Notes under the pieces: generated by a model | The model's database searches: none | What the model saw: the letters and a program-made list of their open reading frames with translations, nothing else | Told to the model about the DNA's origin: nothing | Shown here: one piece after another, positions 1 to 8,533 of the stretch | Layout of the letters: every line of letters starts with the position of its first letter | Position numbering within the stretch: position 1 is the first letter of the stretch | Program-made: the position numbers and the translations under genes | Source: Bacteroidaceae bacterium | GTDB lineage: Bacteria > Bacteroidota > Bacteroidia > Bacteroidales > Bacteroidaceae | Reading direction: 5' to 3' | Assembly (NCBI GenBank): GCA_017451645.1 | Contig: JAFTNZ010000030.1 | Span: 62,001 to 126,000, forward strand | DNA: 64,000 bases

Positions 1-251
1 TTGGAGATGGCTTCTGTTGTAACAGTGGGTGGTAGTAGTTCGTCTGTGTACATTTCTCCCGTGCCGTACAGAATCCACTCGAGGTTGATTGTGGGAAAAG
101 CTGTATGTATCTTCTTTACTACCTCCAAACTTGGATTGCTCCGATTGTTGATTATCTGCGATAAGGTCGTAAGTTTGATATTGGTTGCATTTGCAAATGA
201 AGATGGTTTCATTTGTAAACTATTCATTATTTCAATGATTCGGTCTTTCAT
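1..251 (-). CDS. XRE-family helix-turn-helix regulator (3' end outside window)
   Basis: Reading the minus strand from the ATG at 251 gives an open frame that runs off the left edge. It opens MKDRIIEIMNSLQMKPSSFA and continues through a helix-turn-helix (TLSQIINNRSNPSLEVVKKI) to LEWILYGTGEMY. This is the layout of the small Cro/C1-type regulators common in Bacteroidota, where a PSLEVVxKI segment is followed by a W-hydrophobic-GxGEM tail. The start is set by a good promoter 40-50 bases upstream. About 83 residues are visible, and the C-terminal part lies outside the window. The target is unknown. The plus-strand frame over the same bases has no family resemblance. Confidence 0.85.
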   Translation of the reverse strand, partial: MKDRIIEIMNSLQMKPSSFANATNIKLTTLSQIINNRSNPSLEVVKKIHTAFPTINLEWILYGTGEMYTDELLPPTVTTEAIS

Positions 252-298
252 CTGTTTGCGTGTAGATAATGGAATGAATTTGTCTATTTTTTGCGGTA

Positions 299-330
299 CA
301 AAGTTAAATATAATAATTCACTTTTCAAAA
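299..330 (-). promoter_or_regulatory. Bacteroidales promoter of the XRE gene
   Basis: On the minus strand a TTTG (complement of 326-329) is followed after 19 bases by TAACTTTG (complement of 299-306), the Bacteroidota -33/-7 pair. The predicted start near 292 gives a leader of about 40 nt. Confidence 0.75.
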
Positions 331-1105
331 TTAAATTCTATAAACTTGATGTTTTAAATTTTACACAATCACGACTGTATATTTATAAAGATAAACTTTA
401 AATAACTAAATCTCCTCTTTGAGCGATGAAAAATAAATAAATTAAATAAATGTATATGATTGGTTTTTAACTTGTTTAGATACGATGTAGAGTCAATCTA
501 AAGGGTAAGCATGCCGGAAGAGCAAAAAGTTTGTATAAAAATAATAAATCACTAAATAAAATTATTATAAATTATTGATAAATAAGAATTTAACACGAGT
601 GGTTTTTGCTTGCATATTTTTAATTTTACGCATGTGAAGTGTGAATTGTTGATTTGTAAAACCGGGCTATTTACTGTGGAATTATAGAGTATTGTGCCGG
701 ATGTTTTATAAATGCGAATACAGGAGTTTGTGTTTATAAATCTATAAGTGTTGTTTTGTAAATAGTTAAATTGGTAACAGTTAATCATTGAAGCAATATT
801 TTCTCCTTTGGAATAAATGGTAGTTTAGATTACAATTTGCTGCAAGGTGGAATTTATGAAAATATAATTTATCCGAATTCTTTTCTCTGATAAATTATTG
901 TGAAGGGTTAAAGGTTGGGATGGAACTTTTGGTTTTTCTTTTAGTTCTCAACGCAACTAATTGTGTATTCTTTAATTTTCTGTCGTTTTGTCATTTTATT
1001 GTTTTGTGTAAGAACATATTCAGAAAAGGTGGACACTACCCTGCCCTTTTATTTGTGAAATGGCTTTTCCTTGGCGTTTTTTGGAGTTAGGGACGGATTG
1101 AATAA
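331..1105. other. AT-rich stretch without a convincing gene
   Basis: This stretch separates the XRE promoter from the terminator after holA. It is very AT-rich. The only open frame of note (552-788, minus, 78 codons) has biased low-complexity composition and no recognisable domain or promoter, so it is not called. I see no tRNA, insertion-sequence end or repeat family here. Confidence 0.5.
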
Positions 1106-1143
1106 AAATACTCGATTCTCAGAAGGTCGAAAATCGAGTATTT
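1106..1143 (-). terminator. Terminator downstream of holA
   Basis: AAATACTCGATT (1106-1117) pairs perfectly with AATCGAGTATTT (1132-1143) around a 14-base loop. A/T runs lie on both sides, so it could work in both directions. It sits about 70 bases past the holA stop codon. Confidence 0.75.
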
Positions 1144-1214
1144 AATTGATTTATAAATAAATAAATTGTCTTTTTTGTGCTGTAAATCTTGCTGAAATAG
1201 AAAAATGGGAAATT

Positions 1215-2243
1215 TTAATGCAAGATTTTGTGGATAAGTTCTTTCAGTAAATCTCCATTTCCAGTCGAAGGATTGTTCACACCTTTAGAGAGAGCATCAC
1301 ATTCACGGATGTCACTAATGATATGCATTACTTTTACTGCTGAATATCGTCGCATAGCCATTATATAATCTCGTGCTTGCCAAGGTGTACGTAGTCCCAA
1401 TTGGGTGGCTATCCCCTGTTCGCTTTTCTCTGGAGCATAATATGCCAGCATCAAGTTAGAGAAGAAGTTAAAGATGATGGCAAGCGACATCTGTATTGGG
1501 TTATTTTTGGGATTTTCTTCAAAATATTTTATTATTTGATTGGCTTTGAATACATTCTTTTCAATCAGGGCATTACGTAATTCAAAGTTATTAAAGTCTT
1601 TGCTGATACCAATATGACGCTCTACCAATTCGCTGTTTACCCGTTTTTGTTGAGGCGACAAACTAAGAAATAATTTGTCAAGTTCGCTGCTGATTCGGTT
1701 CAAGTCAGATCCGATGGAGTCAGCTACAAGTTGACAAGCTTGTGGTTCGATGTCTATACCTTTTCGTTTCAAGTAGTTGGTGATAAACCCAGGTAGTTGA
1801 GTTTCTTTTAATTTTTTAGAGTCGAAAAGAATACCGGCCTTTTCAATTTCTTGTGTTACTTTTTTTCGTTTGTCAAGCGTACCGTTCTTATGGCAAAACA
1901 CGAGGATGGTTGAGGGCTGTGGATGTTGTAGGTAGAAAGAAATCTCGTCGAGGTTCTTCAGATTTTGTGCCTCTTTAACAATAATCACCTGGTATTCAGC
2001 CATCATCGGATAACGTTTGGCTGCATTGATTATTGTTGACAAATCAGTCTCTGGTGCATACATGACCATTTGGTTGAATTCCTTCTCCTCTTCTGTCAGA
2101 GTTGTTTCGGCAATATAGTCGGCAATGCGGTCGATATAGTATGATTCCTCTCCCATCAGGTAATAGATGGGATGGTATTTCTTTTCTTGCAATTCTTTGA
2201 CTATATCAACGTAGGACAACTCTTTTTTTTCCTGCTTGGCCAT
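1215..2243 (-). CDS. holA: DNA polymerase III subunit delta
   Basis: The 342-residue product matches the clamp-loader delta subunit, which opens the sliding clamp for loading onto primed DNA. The N-terminal segment IYYLMGEESYYIDRI (about 26-40) is the family's opening motif. LVFCHKNGTLDKRKK (about 114-128) belongs to the degenerate AAA+ core, which as usual in delta lacks a Walker A loop. The length is normal. It lies 82 bases downstream of the AMP nucleosidase gene on the same strand and is followed by a strong hairpin terminator, so the two may be co-transcribed. The ATG at 2243 was chosen because no coding similarity lies further upstream. Confidence 0.93.
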   Translation of the reverse strand: MAKQEKKELSYVDIVKELQEKKYHPIYYLMGEESYYIDRIADYIAETTLTEEEKEFNQMVMYAPETDLSTIINAAKRYPMMAEYQVIIVKEAQNLKNLDEISFYLQHPQPSTILVFCHKNGTLDKRKKVTQEIEKAGILFDSKKLKETQLPGFITNYLKRKGIDIEPQACQLVADSIGSDLNRISSELDKLFLSLSPQQKRVNSELVERHIGISKDFNNFELRNALIEKNVFKANQIIKYFEENPKNNPIQMSLAIIFNFFSNLMLAYYAPEKSEQGIATQLGLRTPWQARDYIMAMRRYSAVKVMHIISDIRECDALSKGVNNPSTGNGDLLKELIHKILH

Positions 2244-2325
2244 TTCTCTATTTTGTTATTTTTTGTTACATATTCGGTATATTGAATGAATGTGCCTTCC
2301 TCTTTCGCTTCATTCTTTTCATTTG

Positions 2326-3102
2326 TTACCAATCGAATTTCAGATGCTTTACTGTTTTTTTCTGATCTTTTATCATACGTACAGCATCAATACCGATTTC
2401 AACGTGTGTGTGTACGAATTTCTGGGTTACATAATTGTCACTCTTTTCCGTTTTTACCCCTTCGGGAATCATTGGTTGGTCAGATACTAACAGCAGTGCC
2501 CCTGTCGGGATGTGATTGGCAAATCCCGTACAGAAGAGTGTGGCTGTCTCCATATCCACAGCCATAGCTCGTGTGTCGCGAAGCAGCTGTTTGAAGGTCT
2601 CGTCATGTTCCCAAATTCGTCGGTTTGTGGTATATACAGTTCCTGTCCAATAGTCGCTTCCGTTATCGCGGATGGCCGATGAGATGGCACGTTGCAGCAT
2701 GAAGGCGGGCAAAGCGGGTACTTCAGGTGGCAGGTAGTCATTTGATGTCCCTTCTCCCCGGATGGCCGCAATGGGTAAGATGAGGTCTCCTAAACGTGTA
2801 TGCTTGTTGATGCCTCCACATTTTCCGAGGAACAGGCAGGCTTTGGGCGGGATGGCTGTCAGCAGATCCATGATGATGGCAGCGTTAGGACTACCCATGC
2901 CAAAGTTGATGATAGTGATGTCTTCTGCTGTGGCCGAGGTCATGTTGGCATTTTGCCCGAGAATGGGCACATTCATTATCTCTGCAAAGATATCCACGTA
3001 CTTGTTGAAATTGGTCAGCAAAATGTACTCTCCAAACTCTTCAAGCGGTCTTTTTGTATATCTTGGCAACCAATTCGTGACGATTTCTTTCTTTGTTTTC
3101 AT
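2326..3102 (-). CDS. amn: AMP nucleosidase
   Basis: AMP nucleosidase hydrolyses AMP to adenine and ribose 5-phosphate in purine salvage. The 258-residue protein is the short form that contains only the phosphorylase-type catalytic domain, typical of Bacteroidota. Visible motifs are INFGMGSPNAA (about 65-75) for phosphate/ribose binding, LGKCGGI (92-98), and AVDMETATLF (181-190), which carries the purine-nucleoside-phosphorylase-family signature ME. It is divergent from the HSDR_N gene, with 65 bases between start codons and a clear -7 element upstream. Confidence 0.92.
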   Translation of the reverse strand: MKTKKEIVTNWLPRYTKRPLEEFGEYILLTNFNKYVDIFAEIMNVPILGQNANMTSATAEDITIINFGMGSPNAAIIMDLLTAIPPKACLFLGKCGGINKHTRLGDLILPIAAIRGEGTSNDYLPPEVPALPAFMLQRAISSAIRDNGSDYWTGTVYTTNRRIWEHDETFKQLLRDTRAMAVDMETATLFCTGFANHIPTGALLLVSDQPMIPEGVKTEKSDNYVTQKFVHTHVEIGIDAVRMIKDQKKTVKHLKFDW

Positions 3103-3111
3103 AAAAACAGT

Positions 3112-3119
3112 TACTTTTG
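3112..3119 (+). promoter_or_regulatory. Candidate -7 element for the HSDR_N gene
   Basis: TACTTTTG matches TAnnTTTG, about 50 bases before the ATG at 3168. The nearest TTTG upstream (3092-3095) is only 16 bases away, shorter than the usual 19-21, so the -33 match is weak. Confidence 0.45.
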
Positions 3120-3154
3120 TGTGCCGAAAATTATCCGGCTTCAGATTTTATAGC

Positions 3155-3163
3155 GCAAATTTA
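3155..3163 (-). promoter_or_regulatory. -7 element of the AMP nucleosidase promoter
   Basis: The minus strand reads TAAATTTGC, a perfect TAnnTTTGC, giving a leader of about 45 nt before the amn ATG at 3102. No clear TTG is found at the -33 distance. It overlaps the divergent HSDR_N promoter region. Confidence 0.6.
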
Positions 3164-3167
3164 GTAA

Positions 3168-3617
3168 ATGTTATCATTAAACCTGCCACCTTATACCACA
3201 AAAATTGTGGTTCGTGATGGAAAAAAAGCCATTTGGGACATTATCCGTCGCAAATATGTGGCTTTGACACCAGAAGAATGGGTGCGTCAGCACTTTGTAC
3301 ATTTCCTTGTTGAACACAAAGGGTATCCTGTTTCTTTGTTGGCCAATGAGGTGGCTCTGACACTGAACGGTACTTCCCGTCGGTGTGACACTGTGCTCTA
3401 CAATCGTTCACTTTCTCCCCGCATGATTGTCGAATACAAAGCACCGCATATTCCCATCAATCAGAAGGTGTTTGATCAGATTGGCCGGTACAATCTTGTA
3501 TTTCGTGTTGATTACCTCATTGTCAGTAATGGGCTTTCACACTATTGTTGCCGCATGGATTATGAACACCAATCGTATGTGTTCCTCAGGGATGTGCCGG
3601 AGTATGGGGAGCTATAA
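3168..3617 (+). CDS. HSDR_N-type PD-(D/E)xK domain protein
   Basis: This 149-residue protein consists almost entirely of the N-terminal nuclease-like domain seen in type I restriction R subunits. The putative PD-(D/E)xK residues are E61, D74 (RRCDTVLYN) and E89-x-K91 (IVEYKAP). There is no helicase motor, and no HsdM or HsdS gene is nearby, so it is not a restriction system by itself. Stand-alone proteins of this kind are frequent beside holA and AMP nucleosidase genes in Bacteroidota, which suggests a conserved housekeeping or repair role; that is inference. It is followed directly by a strong terminator. Confidence 0.82.
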   Translation: MLSLNLPPYTTKIVVRDGKKAIWDIIRRKYVALTPEEWVRQHFVHFLVEHKGYPVSLLANEVALTLNGTSRRCDTVLYNRSLSPRMIVEYKAPHIPINQKVFDQIGRYNLVFRVDYLIVSNGLSHYCCRMDYEHQSYVFLRDVPEYGEL

Positions 3618-3623
3618 AAATAG

Positions 3624-3675
3624 TGCTGACGAAAAGAGGAATAGTGATGATTCCTTTTTCGTCAGCATTTTTTGT
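3624..3675 (+). terminator. Rho-independent terminator after the HSDR_N gene
   Basis: TGCTGACGAAAA (3624-3635) pairs exactly with TTTTCGTCAGCA (3656-3667). An inner GGAAT/ATTCC pair extends the stem and a run of T follows. It starts seven bases after the stop codon. Confidence 0.88.
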
Positions 3676-3757
3676 TAATATGCGCAAGTAAGTTTAGTCT
3701 GTTTGGGATATATACCAATTTTGTATAAACCAAACTCCTATTATTGGCAATCCCCCA

Positions 3758-4525
3758 TCACCCCATTTTGCCTGTCAGGTAGGCACGAGTGCGTTCATCG
3801 GAGGGATTGGAAAACATTGTCTCCGTATCGCCATACTCAACCAATTCGCCCAGGTACATGAACATGGATTTCGACGAGATGCGCATTGCTTGCCCCATAT
3901 TATGGGTGACGATAAGAATGGTTACCTCCCGTTGCAACTCCTGCATCAGTTCCTCGATATGGGCGGTGGCAATGGGATCGAGCGCCGAGGTTGGTTCGTC
4001 CATCAGCAACACATCGGGTTGCATAGCCAATGCACGGGCAATGCACAAGCGCTGTTGCTGACCGCCCGAAAGGAATGTACCCTTCTTGTTCAGCACATCC
4101 TTCACCTCATCCCATAGGGCTACGCTCTTTAAGCAGCGCTCTACAGTTTCATTTTTTTCGGTCTTCGACAGGCGGATGCCATTGAGTGCATAGCCCGAAA
4201 GCACATTGTCCCAGATACTCATTGTGGGGAATGGTGCAGGGCGTTGGAAGACCATACCTACTCGGCGGCGCACGTCGATAGGTTCCATTGAGAGGATGTT
4301 TTCACCATTCAATAAAATTTCTCCATCCACACGGATGTTGGGATAGAGATTGTGCATCAGGTTGACGGCACGCAGCAGTGTACTTTTGCCACAACCCGAA
4401 GGACCCATGATGGCGGTGATCGTATTTCTATCAATAGTTGCCGATACATACTTTACTGCCATAGTTTGTTTGGTGTATGACACACAGGTCTTCTTAAACT
4501 CAAGTATAGGTTTTATTGGTTCCAT
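3758..4525 (-). CDS. pstB: Phosphate ABC transporter ATP-binding protein
   Basis: PstB is the cytoplasmic ATPase that powers high-affinity phosphate import through PstC and PstA. The 255 residues show Walker A GPSGCGKST (41-49), the Q-loop at Q94, the ABC signature LSGGQQQR (152-159), Walker B LLMDEP (173-178) and the switch histidine H208. It is last in the porin-pstS-pstC-pstA-pstB run and its start overlaps the end of pstA by 13 bases. No phoU follows, although phoU commonly closes pst operons. The region downstream of the stop (to 3676) holds no gene. Confidence 0.96.
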   Translation of the reverse strand: MEPIKPILEFKKTCVSYTKQTMAVKYVSATIDRNTITAIMGPSGCGKSTLLRAVNLMHNLYPNIRVDGEILLNGENILSMEPIDVRRRVGMVFQRPAPFPTMSIWDNVLSGYALNGIRLSKTEKNETVERCLKSVALWDEVKDVLNKKGTFLSGGQQQRLCIARALAMQPDVLLMDEPTSALDPIATAHIEELMQELQREVTILIVTHNMGQAMRISSKSMFMYLGELVEYGDTETMFSNPSDERTRAYLTGKMG

Positions 4526-5379
4526 TTCTTTGCAAGATATTTAGCTGTCAGATTCAATATGAGAACAAATAATAAAAGGAAAAGTGATGCTCCCCAAATC
4601 AGTTCCTGCAGATTGGGGTCGTTGAAGAACTCCCATATAAGCAGAGGTACTGCTGAGATGGGTTTGTCAATCGCAAAGCGGATAAACGAGCAGCCGAGTG
4701 CGGTAAACATCAGCGGGGCTGTCTCTCCAATCACACGCGAGATAGCCAGCAGAACTCCCGTAAAGATACCTCCAAAAGCAGCAGGAAGTTGCACTTTCAG
4801 CATCACACGAGCACGATTGCTTCCAAGTGCCAATCCCGCTTCCTTGAGTGATGTAGGTAGAATCTTTAAAGTCTCCTCCGTAGAACGGATAACCAATGGC
4901 AACATCATAATGAAGAGTGCCACACTACCAGCAATGGCCGAATAGCCCCTCATGGGGACAACTATCCACACGTAGGTGACAATGCCGATAATCACCGATG
5001 GGGTTCCTTGCAAAAGGTCGGTGAGGTAACTGACCGTTTGAGAAAAGCGTCTCTTGGGATTCTCGGCCAGAAAGGCTCCGCACAAGATACCTGTCGGGAC
5101 GGCCACAATGGCAGCCATGCCGAGCATAATCATGGTGCCGATGATGCCGTTGGCAATGCCTCCGGGTATAGGATCGCCCGCTTCGATGGCTTTCATTGCC
5201 CTGTAGGCGGTGGGAGTGGGTTCGGTGAAGAACGACCACGAAAGCTGGTCGTAACCACGCAATAACACTTCGCCCAAGATGGCAAGCAGGGGGACTGCCG
5301 TGAGTGCGGCAAACAGACAGACCATCCACAGCATGGCTTTGTCTGTTGCCAAACGATGTTTTGTTTTCAAGTGTGTCAT
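4513..5379 (-). CDS. pstA: Phosphate ABC transporter permease PstA
   Basis: PstA is one of the two inner-membrane permease halves of the phosphate importer. The 288 residues contain about six hydrophobic segments. The cytoplasmic coupling loop LKEAGLALGSNRARVMLKVQLPAA is the EAA-type motif that contacts PstB. Length is normal. It lies six bases downstream of pstC and overlaps pstB, so translation of the three is probably coupled. Confidence 0.94.
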   Translation of the reverse strand: MTHLKTKHRLATDKAMLWMVCLFAALTAVPLLAILGEVLLRGYDQLSWSFFTEPTPTAYRAMKAIEAGDPIPGGIANGIIGTMIMLGMAAIVAVPTGILCGAFLAENPKRRFSQTVSYLTDLLQGTPSVIIGIVTYVWIVVPMRGYSAIAGSVALFIMMLPLVIRSTEETLKILPTSLKEAGLALGSNRARVMLKVQLPAAFGGIFTGVLLAISRVIGETAPLMFTALGCSFIRFAIDKPISAVPLLIWEFFNDPNLQELIWGASLFLLLFVLILNLTAKYLAKKWNQ

Positions 5380-5385
5380 AAGTTC

Positions 5386-6243
5386 TTAAGATATTCTTGC
5401 CCGTTTAATCATCATTTTGCCTATCATGTTGATTATCGCTGTAATGAGGAAGAGCACGAGTCCGATGGCTATCAAGGAAGAAAAGCGGAGGTCGGAAGCT
5501 TCGCCGAACTGGTTGGCAATGATGCTGGCCATGGAATTGCCGGTTGAGGTAATCGACTCGGGGATGTTGTTGGTGTTGCCGATGAGCATCGTCACTGTCA
5601 TGGTCTCACCCAACGCACGACCGATAGCCAATACGTAGGAAGAGAATATACCCGAACCGGCCACGGGGTACACCACCTTGCGGATGACTTCGGCACGAGT
5701 GGCTCCAAGGCTGTATGCGCCCTCTTTCAAGTCATTGGGCACCATCTTTATGAATTCGGCACTGAGCGAAGCGGCGTAGGGCACAATCATGATGGCCAAC
5801 ACCACAGAGGCGGTGAGGATGCCCGAACCTTGGGACGATATGCCCAATGCCATGATGAGTGGTCGCAGGGTATAAAAGCCCCAAAGACCATAGATGATGG
5901 AGGGAATGCCGGCCAAGAGGTCGGTCACTGTACCCAACACCGAAGCCACCTTTGTCCCCTTGAAGTATTCACCCACAAACAGTGCGACAGGCAATGAGAA
6001 CGGTATGCAGAAGACGAGTGCCAGTGCAGTCGTCATCAGTGTGCCCGTGATGAAGGGCAATGCTCCGTATTGCTCTGCCCCCTCAGTATAACTCCACTCC
6101 GAGGAGGTGAGGAAACGCAAGAAGCCGAAGTGCTCGAAAGCCGAATGGGCATCGGTGACGAGGGCGTAAACCACGCCCCCGCACACGATAGGCATAACCA
6201 TTGCAGCAATGAATAGTATGGCCTTATACAGTTTGTCATTCAT
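5386..6243 (-). CDS. pstC: Phosphate ABC transporter permease PstC
   Basis: PstC is the second permease half of the Pst importer. The 285-residue protein has an N-terminal membrane anchor followed by a periplasmic segment that ends near GALPFITGTL, then the five-helix permease core. The coupling loop DLKEGAYSLGATRAEVIRKV is the EAA-type motif. It lies 13 bases after pstS and 6 bases before pstA on the same strand, as expected for one mRNA. Confidence 0.94.
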   Translation of the reverse strand: MNDKLYKAILFIAAMVMPIVCGGVVYALVTDAHSAFEHFGFLRFLTSSEWSYTEGAEQYGALPFITGTLMTTALALVFCIPFSLPVALFVGEYFKGTKVASVLGTVTDLLAGIPSIIYGLWGFYTLRPLIMALGISSQGSGILTASVVLAIMIVPYAASLSAEFIKMVPNDLKEGAYSLGATRAEVIRKVVYPVAGSGIFSSYVLAIGRALGETMTVTMLIGNTNNIPESITSTGNSMASIIANQFGEASDLRFSSLIAIGLVLFLITAIINMIGKMMIKRARIS

Positions 6244-6256
6244 ACATGTTCACGCT

Positions 6257-7324
6257 TTATTGCCAAACGGCCACTCCTTCATAGGTGACGGTCTTCAGGT
6301 TCTTCATACTCAGTTCTTTGGCCTTGGACGGAAGTGGCGCATAGTGCACCTCGGAGGTGATGGTCTGTGCTTCGTCGCTGAGGATGTATTTCAACAGGTC
6401 GAGTGTGGCCATGGCCTGCTCCTTCGAACGACCGGCATAACATTGCTCTTTATAGATAATCATCCATGTGAAGGTGGAGATGGGGTAAGCGCCCTCAGCA
6501 TCGGAATTGGTGATGGAGCAACGGGTGTCAGCAGGAATTTCTCCTGAAGCTGCGGCTGATATGCTGGCCGCTGTAGGCTTGACCAATTCGCCCCGTTGGT
6601 TGGCTATTTGTGCATAAGGTATCTTTTGGGCAAAAGCATACTCCGAACCTACGTAGCCGATGGCATTCTTCGTCTGTGCGATGACTCCGGCCACACCCGG
6701 GTTCCCCTTGGCTGCTTGACCTACAGGGAAATTTACAGACTTGCCGGTGCCATACTTCTCTTTCCACATGGGGCTTACCTTTGTCAGGTAATCTGTGAAC
6801 ACGAAGGTCGTGCCCGAACCGTCTGAACGGAACACGGGGATGATGGCCTCTTCGGGAAGTGTCACATCCGGATTGAGTGCTACCAGACGGGCATCGTTCC
6901 ACATCTTTATCTCACCGGCAAAGATGTCGGCAATCACGTCGCCCGAAAGATTCAGACTCTCCACCCCTTCGAGATTGTAGGCCAACACTACGGCTCCCAT
7001 GCAGGTGGGGACATGGATGACGGGAATCTTGATTTCTGCCATCTCTTTGTCCGAGAGGAAGGCATCACTGCCTGCGAAATCCACAATCTTGTCCTTCAAG
7101 TTGCGTACACCGCCACCCGAACCGATTCCGCCATAAGCCACAAAATCACCCTTCATTTGGCCGAACTGCTCGAACACTACGTTGTAGAAAGGAAGTGGGA
7201 ATGTAGCTCCTGCTCCTGAAAGCTCTTGAGGTTCGCGGCCATTTTCCTTGTTTGTATTACCACCACACGCTGTCATTGCAATGGCAATGACCAACGTCAT
7301 TACTGACTGAAAAATCTTTTTCAT
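6257..7324 (-). CDS. pstS: Phosphate-binding lipoprotein PstS
   Basis: PstS captures phosphate in the periplasm and delivers it to PstC and PstA. The 355-residue protein begins with a lipoprotein signal ending AMTAC (lipidated Cys about residue 20). The mature part starts with ELSGAGATFPLPFY, the family's phosphate-binding entry motif, followed by GIGSGGGVRNL and FRSDGSGTTFVF, which supply further oxyanion contacts. It follows the porin gene by 35 bases without an intervening promoter match and is the first transporter gene of the operon. Confidence 0.95.
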   Translation of the reverse strand: MKKIFQSVMTLVIAIAMTACGGNTNKENGREPQELSGAGATFPLPFYNVVFEQFGQMKGDFVAYGGIGSGGGVRNLKDKIVDFAGSDAFLSDKEMAEIKIPVIHVPTCMGAVVLAYNLEGVESLNLSGDVIADIFAGEIKMWNDARLVALNPDVTLPEEAIIPVFRSDGSGTTFVFTDYLTKVSPMWKEKYGTGKSVNFPVGQAAKGNPGVAGVIAQTKNAIGYVGSEYAFAQKIPYAQIANQRGELVKPTAASISAAASGEIPADTRCSITNSDAEGAYPISTFTWMIIYKEQCYAGRSKEQAMATLDLLKYILSDEAQTITSEVHYAPLPSKAKELSMKNLKTVTYEGVAVWQ

Positions 7325-7359
7325 ACGAATTTTACTGTTAACTGTTTATAACTCATATT

Positions 7360-8340
7360 TTAGAATCCGAAATAGCAATTCACATAGCCGTAGTATCCGT
7401 TCTCTGCTCCGTCAGCTTTGGGTATTGCCATTCTGAAGTTGGGAGCGATTTTCACATACTTGCCCAATTTGAATTGTGCACCGAGGATAGCTGCCGATTC
7501 GTCTTTTGCGATGTTCCAATCGTCCTTAGAGTGGAGGTCGTCGAATCGGGCATAGAGGTCGGCAACCTTAGACAACTTGACCGAAGCAAACAGCGAATAA
7601 CCGCTTTGGTCAGCATCTTCCTTGTTTGAAGCATTCCACATTTGGTTGTATTCTGCCCCAACCGTAAATTGCTCGTTTTTGTATCCGGCAAATGCCGCAA
7701 AGTTTGCAATATCCTTTTTATCCTCTTCACCACTCTCATTCAATCCTCCATAGAGGCGAATTTGAAAGCCCTTGGCAGGGGTGAGTGTTACACCCAGACC
7801 ATAGTTGAGTCCGTCATTTTTCTGAATCTTCTTGTAGCCTTCGCCATTGACAATGATGGCATCGGCAGAGATCCAGTCGGCGAACTTGTAAGCCACCGAC
7901 AGACCCAGGTCGGCACTGTTGCCGAACTTGTACTCATCTTGAAACGACTTCATGATGTAACGGTATCCCCAGAACTTTTCTTGGAAGTTGAATTGCGTGG
8001 TCGAAATGAGACCGCCATTGAGTGTCAGTCCTCCCCTTCTCCACGACACCATCGCATTCTTGATGTAGGCGATACGCTGGTAATCGGATACATCGCCCGA
8101 TTTGCCGATGTCCATCACACCCTTTACGGAAAGTCCCTTGCCCAGATTGTACTCGTAGCCCAGATAACTGCGCTCCAGCTCGAAGCCACGGTCGTCATTT
8201 TCCGTACCAAAACCTGTGTGGAAGTTTCCGAACACTTGTACAATCGCTTTGCCCTTAGGCTCCTCTGTCTTGACATCCTGTGCCTGTGCGCTGATGCCGA
8301 TGCAGGCTAAAACACCTACCATGATTACTTTTTTTTTCAT
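7360..8340 (-). CDS. Outer-membrane porin of the phosphate operon (OprP/OprO-like)
   Basis: The start was placed at the ATG at 8340 because the -7 element lies just upstream and the product then opens with a clean signal peptide, MKKKVIMVGVLACIGISAQA. The mature protein is a beta-barrel of alternating hydrophobic and polar residues, rich in Gly, Tyr and Phe, ending YGYVNCYFGF with the terminal Phe required for barrel assembly. Its place at the head of the pst operon suggests phosphate-selective uptake across the outer membrane. This is inferred from context, because the substrate cannot be read from the sequence. It is 326 residues long, shorter than the roughly 400 of OprP. Confidence 0.85.
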   Translation of the reverse strand: MKKKVIMVGVLACIGISAQAQDVKTEEPKGKAIVQVFGNFHTGFGTENDDRGFELERSYLGYEYNLGKGLSVKGVMDIGKSGDVSDYQRIAYIKNAMVSWRRGGLTLNGGLISTTQFNFQEKFWGYRYIMKSFQDEYKFGNSADLGLSVAYKFADWISADAIIVNGEGYKKIQKNDGLNYGLGVTLTPAKGFQIRLYGGLNESGEEDKKDIANFAAFAGYKNEQFTVGAEYNQMWNASNKEDADQSGYSLFASVKLSKVADLYARFDDLHSKDDWNIAKDESAAILGAQFKLGKYVKIAPNFRMAIPKADGAENGYYGYVNCYFGF

Positions 8341-8368
8341 TTTTCTTTTGTCTTTTAAATTTGACACT

Positions 8369-8420
8369 GCAAAGGTACCGGGAACAGATTTCATAAATGT
8401 TTCAAAGAAATTAGGATTTC
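8369..8420 (-). promoter_or_regulatory. Porin/pst operon promoter with upstream repeats (possible Pho box)
   Basis: The minus strand has a perfect -7, TACCTTTGC (complement of 8369-8377), 22 nt before the porin leader end, but no TTG at the -33 distance. In that position are TTTC tetramers on the plus strand at 8389-8392 and 8400-8403 (11 bp apart) and 8417-8420. Half-sites one helical turn apart over a weak -33 are typical of PhoB-type activation. The assignment is inferred. Confidence 0.5.
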
Positions 8421-8476
8421 GTGAAATGCCGGGAAGGAGCAGAATGTTACATTTTCATTAAATCTTGTTCCGGGAG

Positions 8477-8508
8477 TTTTGCCATTTGCCAAATTGCTGT
8501 AATTTTGC
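8477..8508 (+). promoter_or_regulatory. Promoter of the response-regulator gene
   Basis: TTTTG (8477-8481) is followed after 18 bases by TAATTTTGC (8500-8508), a perfect -7. The predicted start near 8514 leaves a leader of about 20 nt before the ATG at 8534. Confidence 0.7.
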
Positions 8509-8533
8509 AACATGATATAAATAGGTAAGACAG

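Noticed and set aside
552-788. 78-codon minus-strand frame in the AT-rich stretch
   Set aside because: Low-complexity Asn/Tyr/Ile composition, no promoter, no family resemblance.
1020-1060. GGTGGACACTACCC as an insertion-sequence end
   Set aside because: The TGGACA-like end resembles IS3-type termini, but no partner end or transposase fragment was found.
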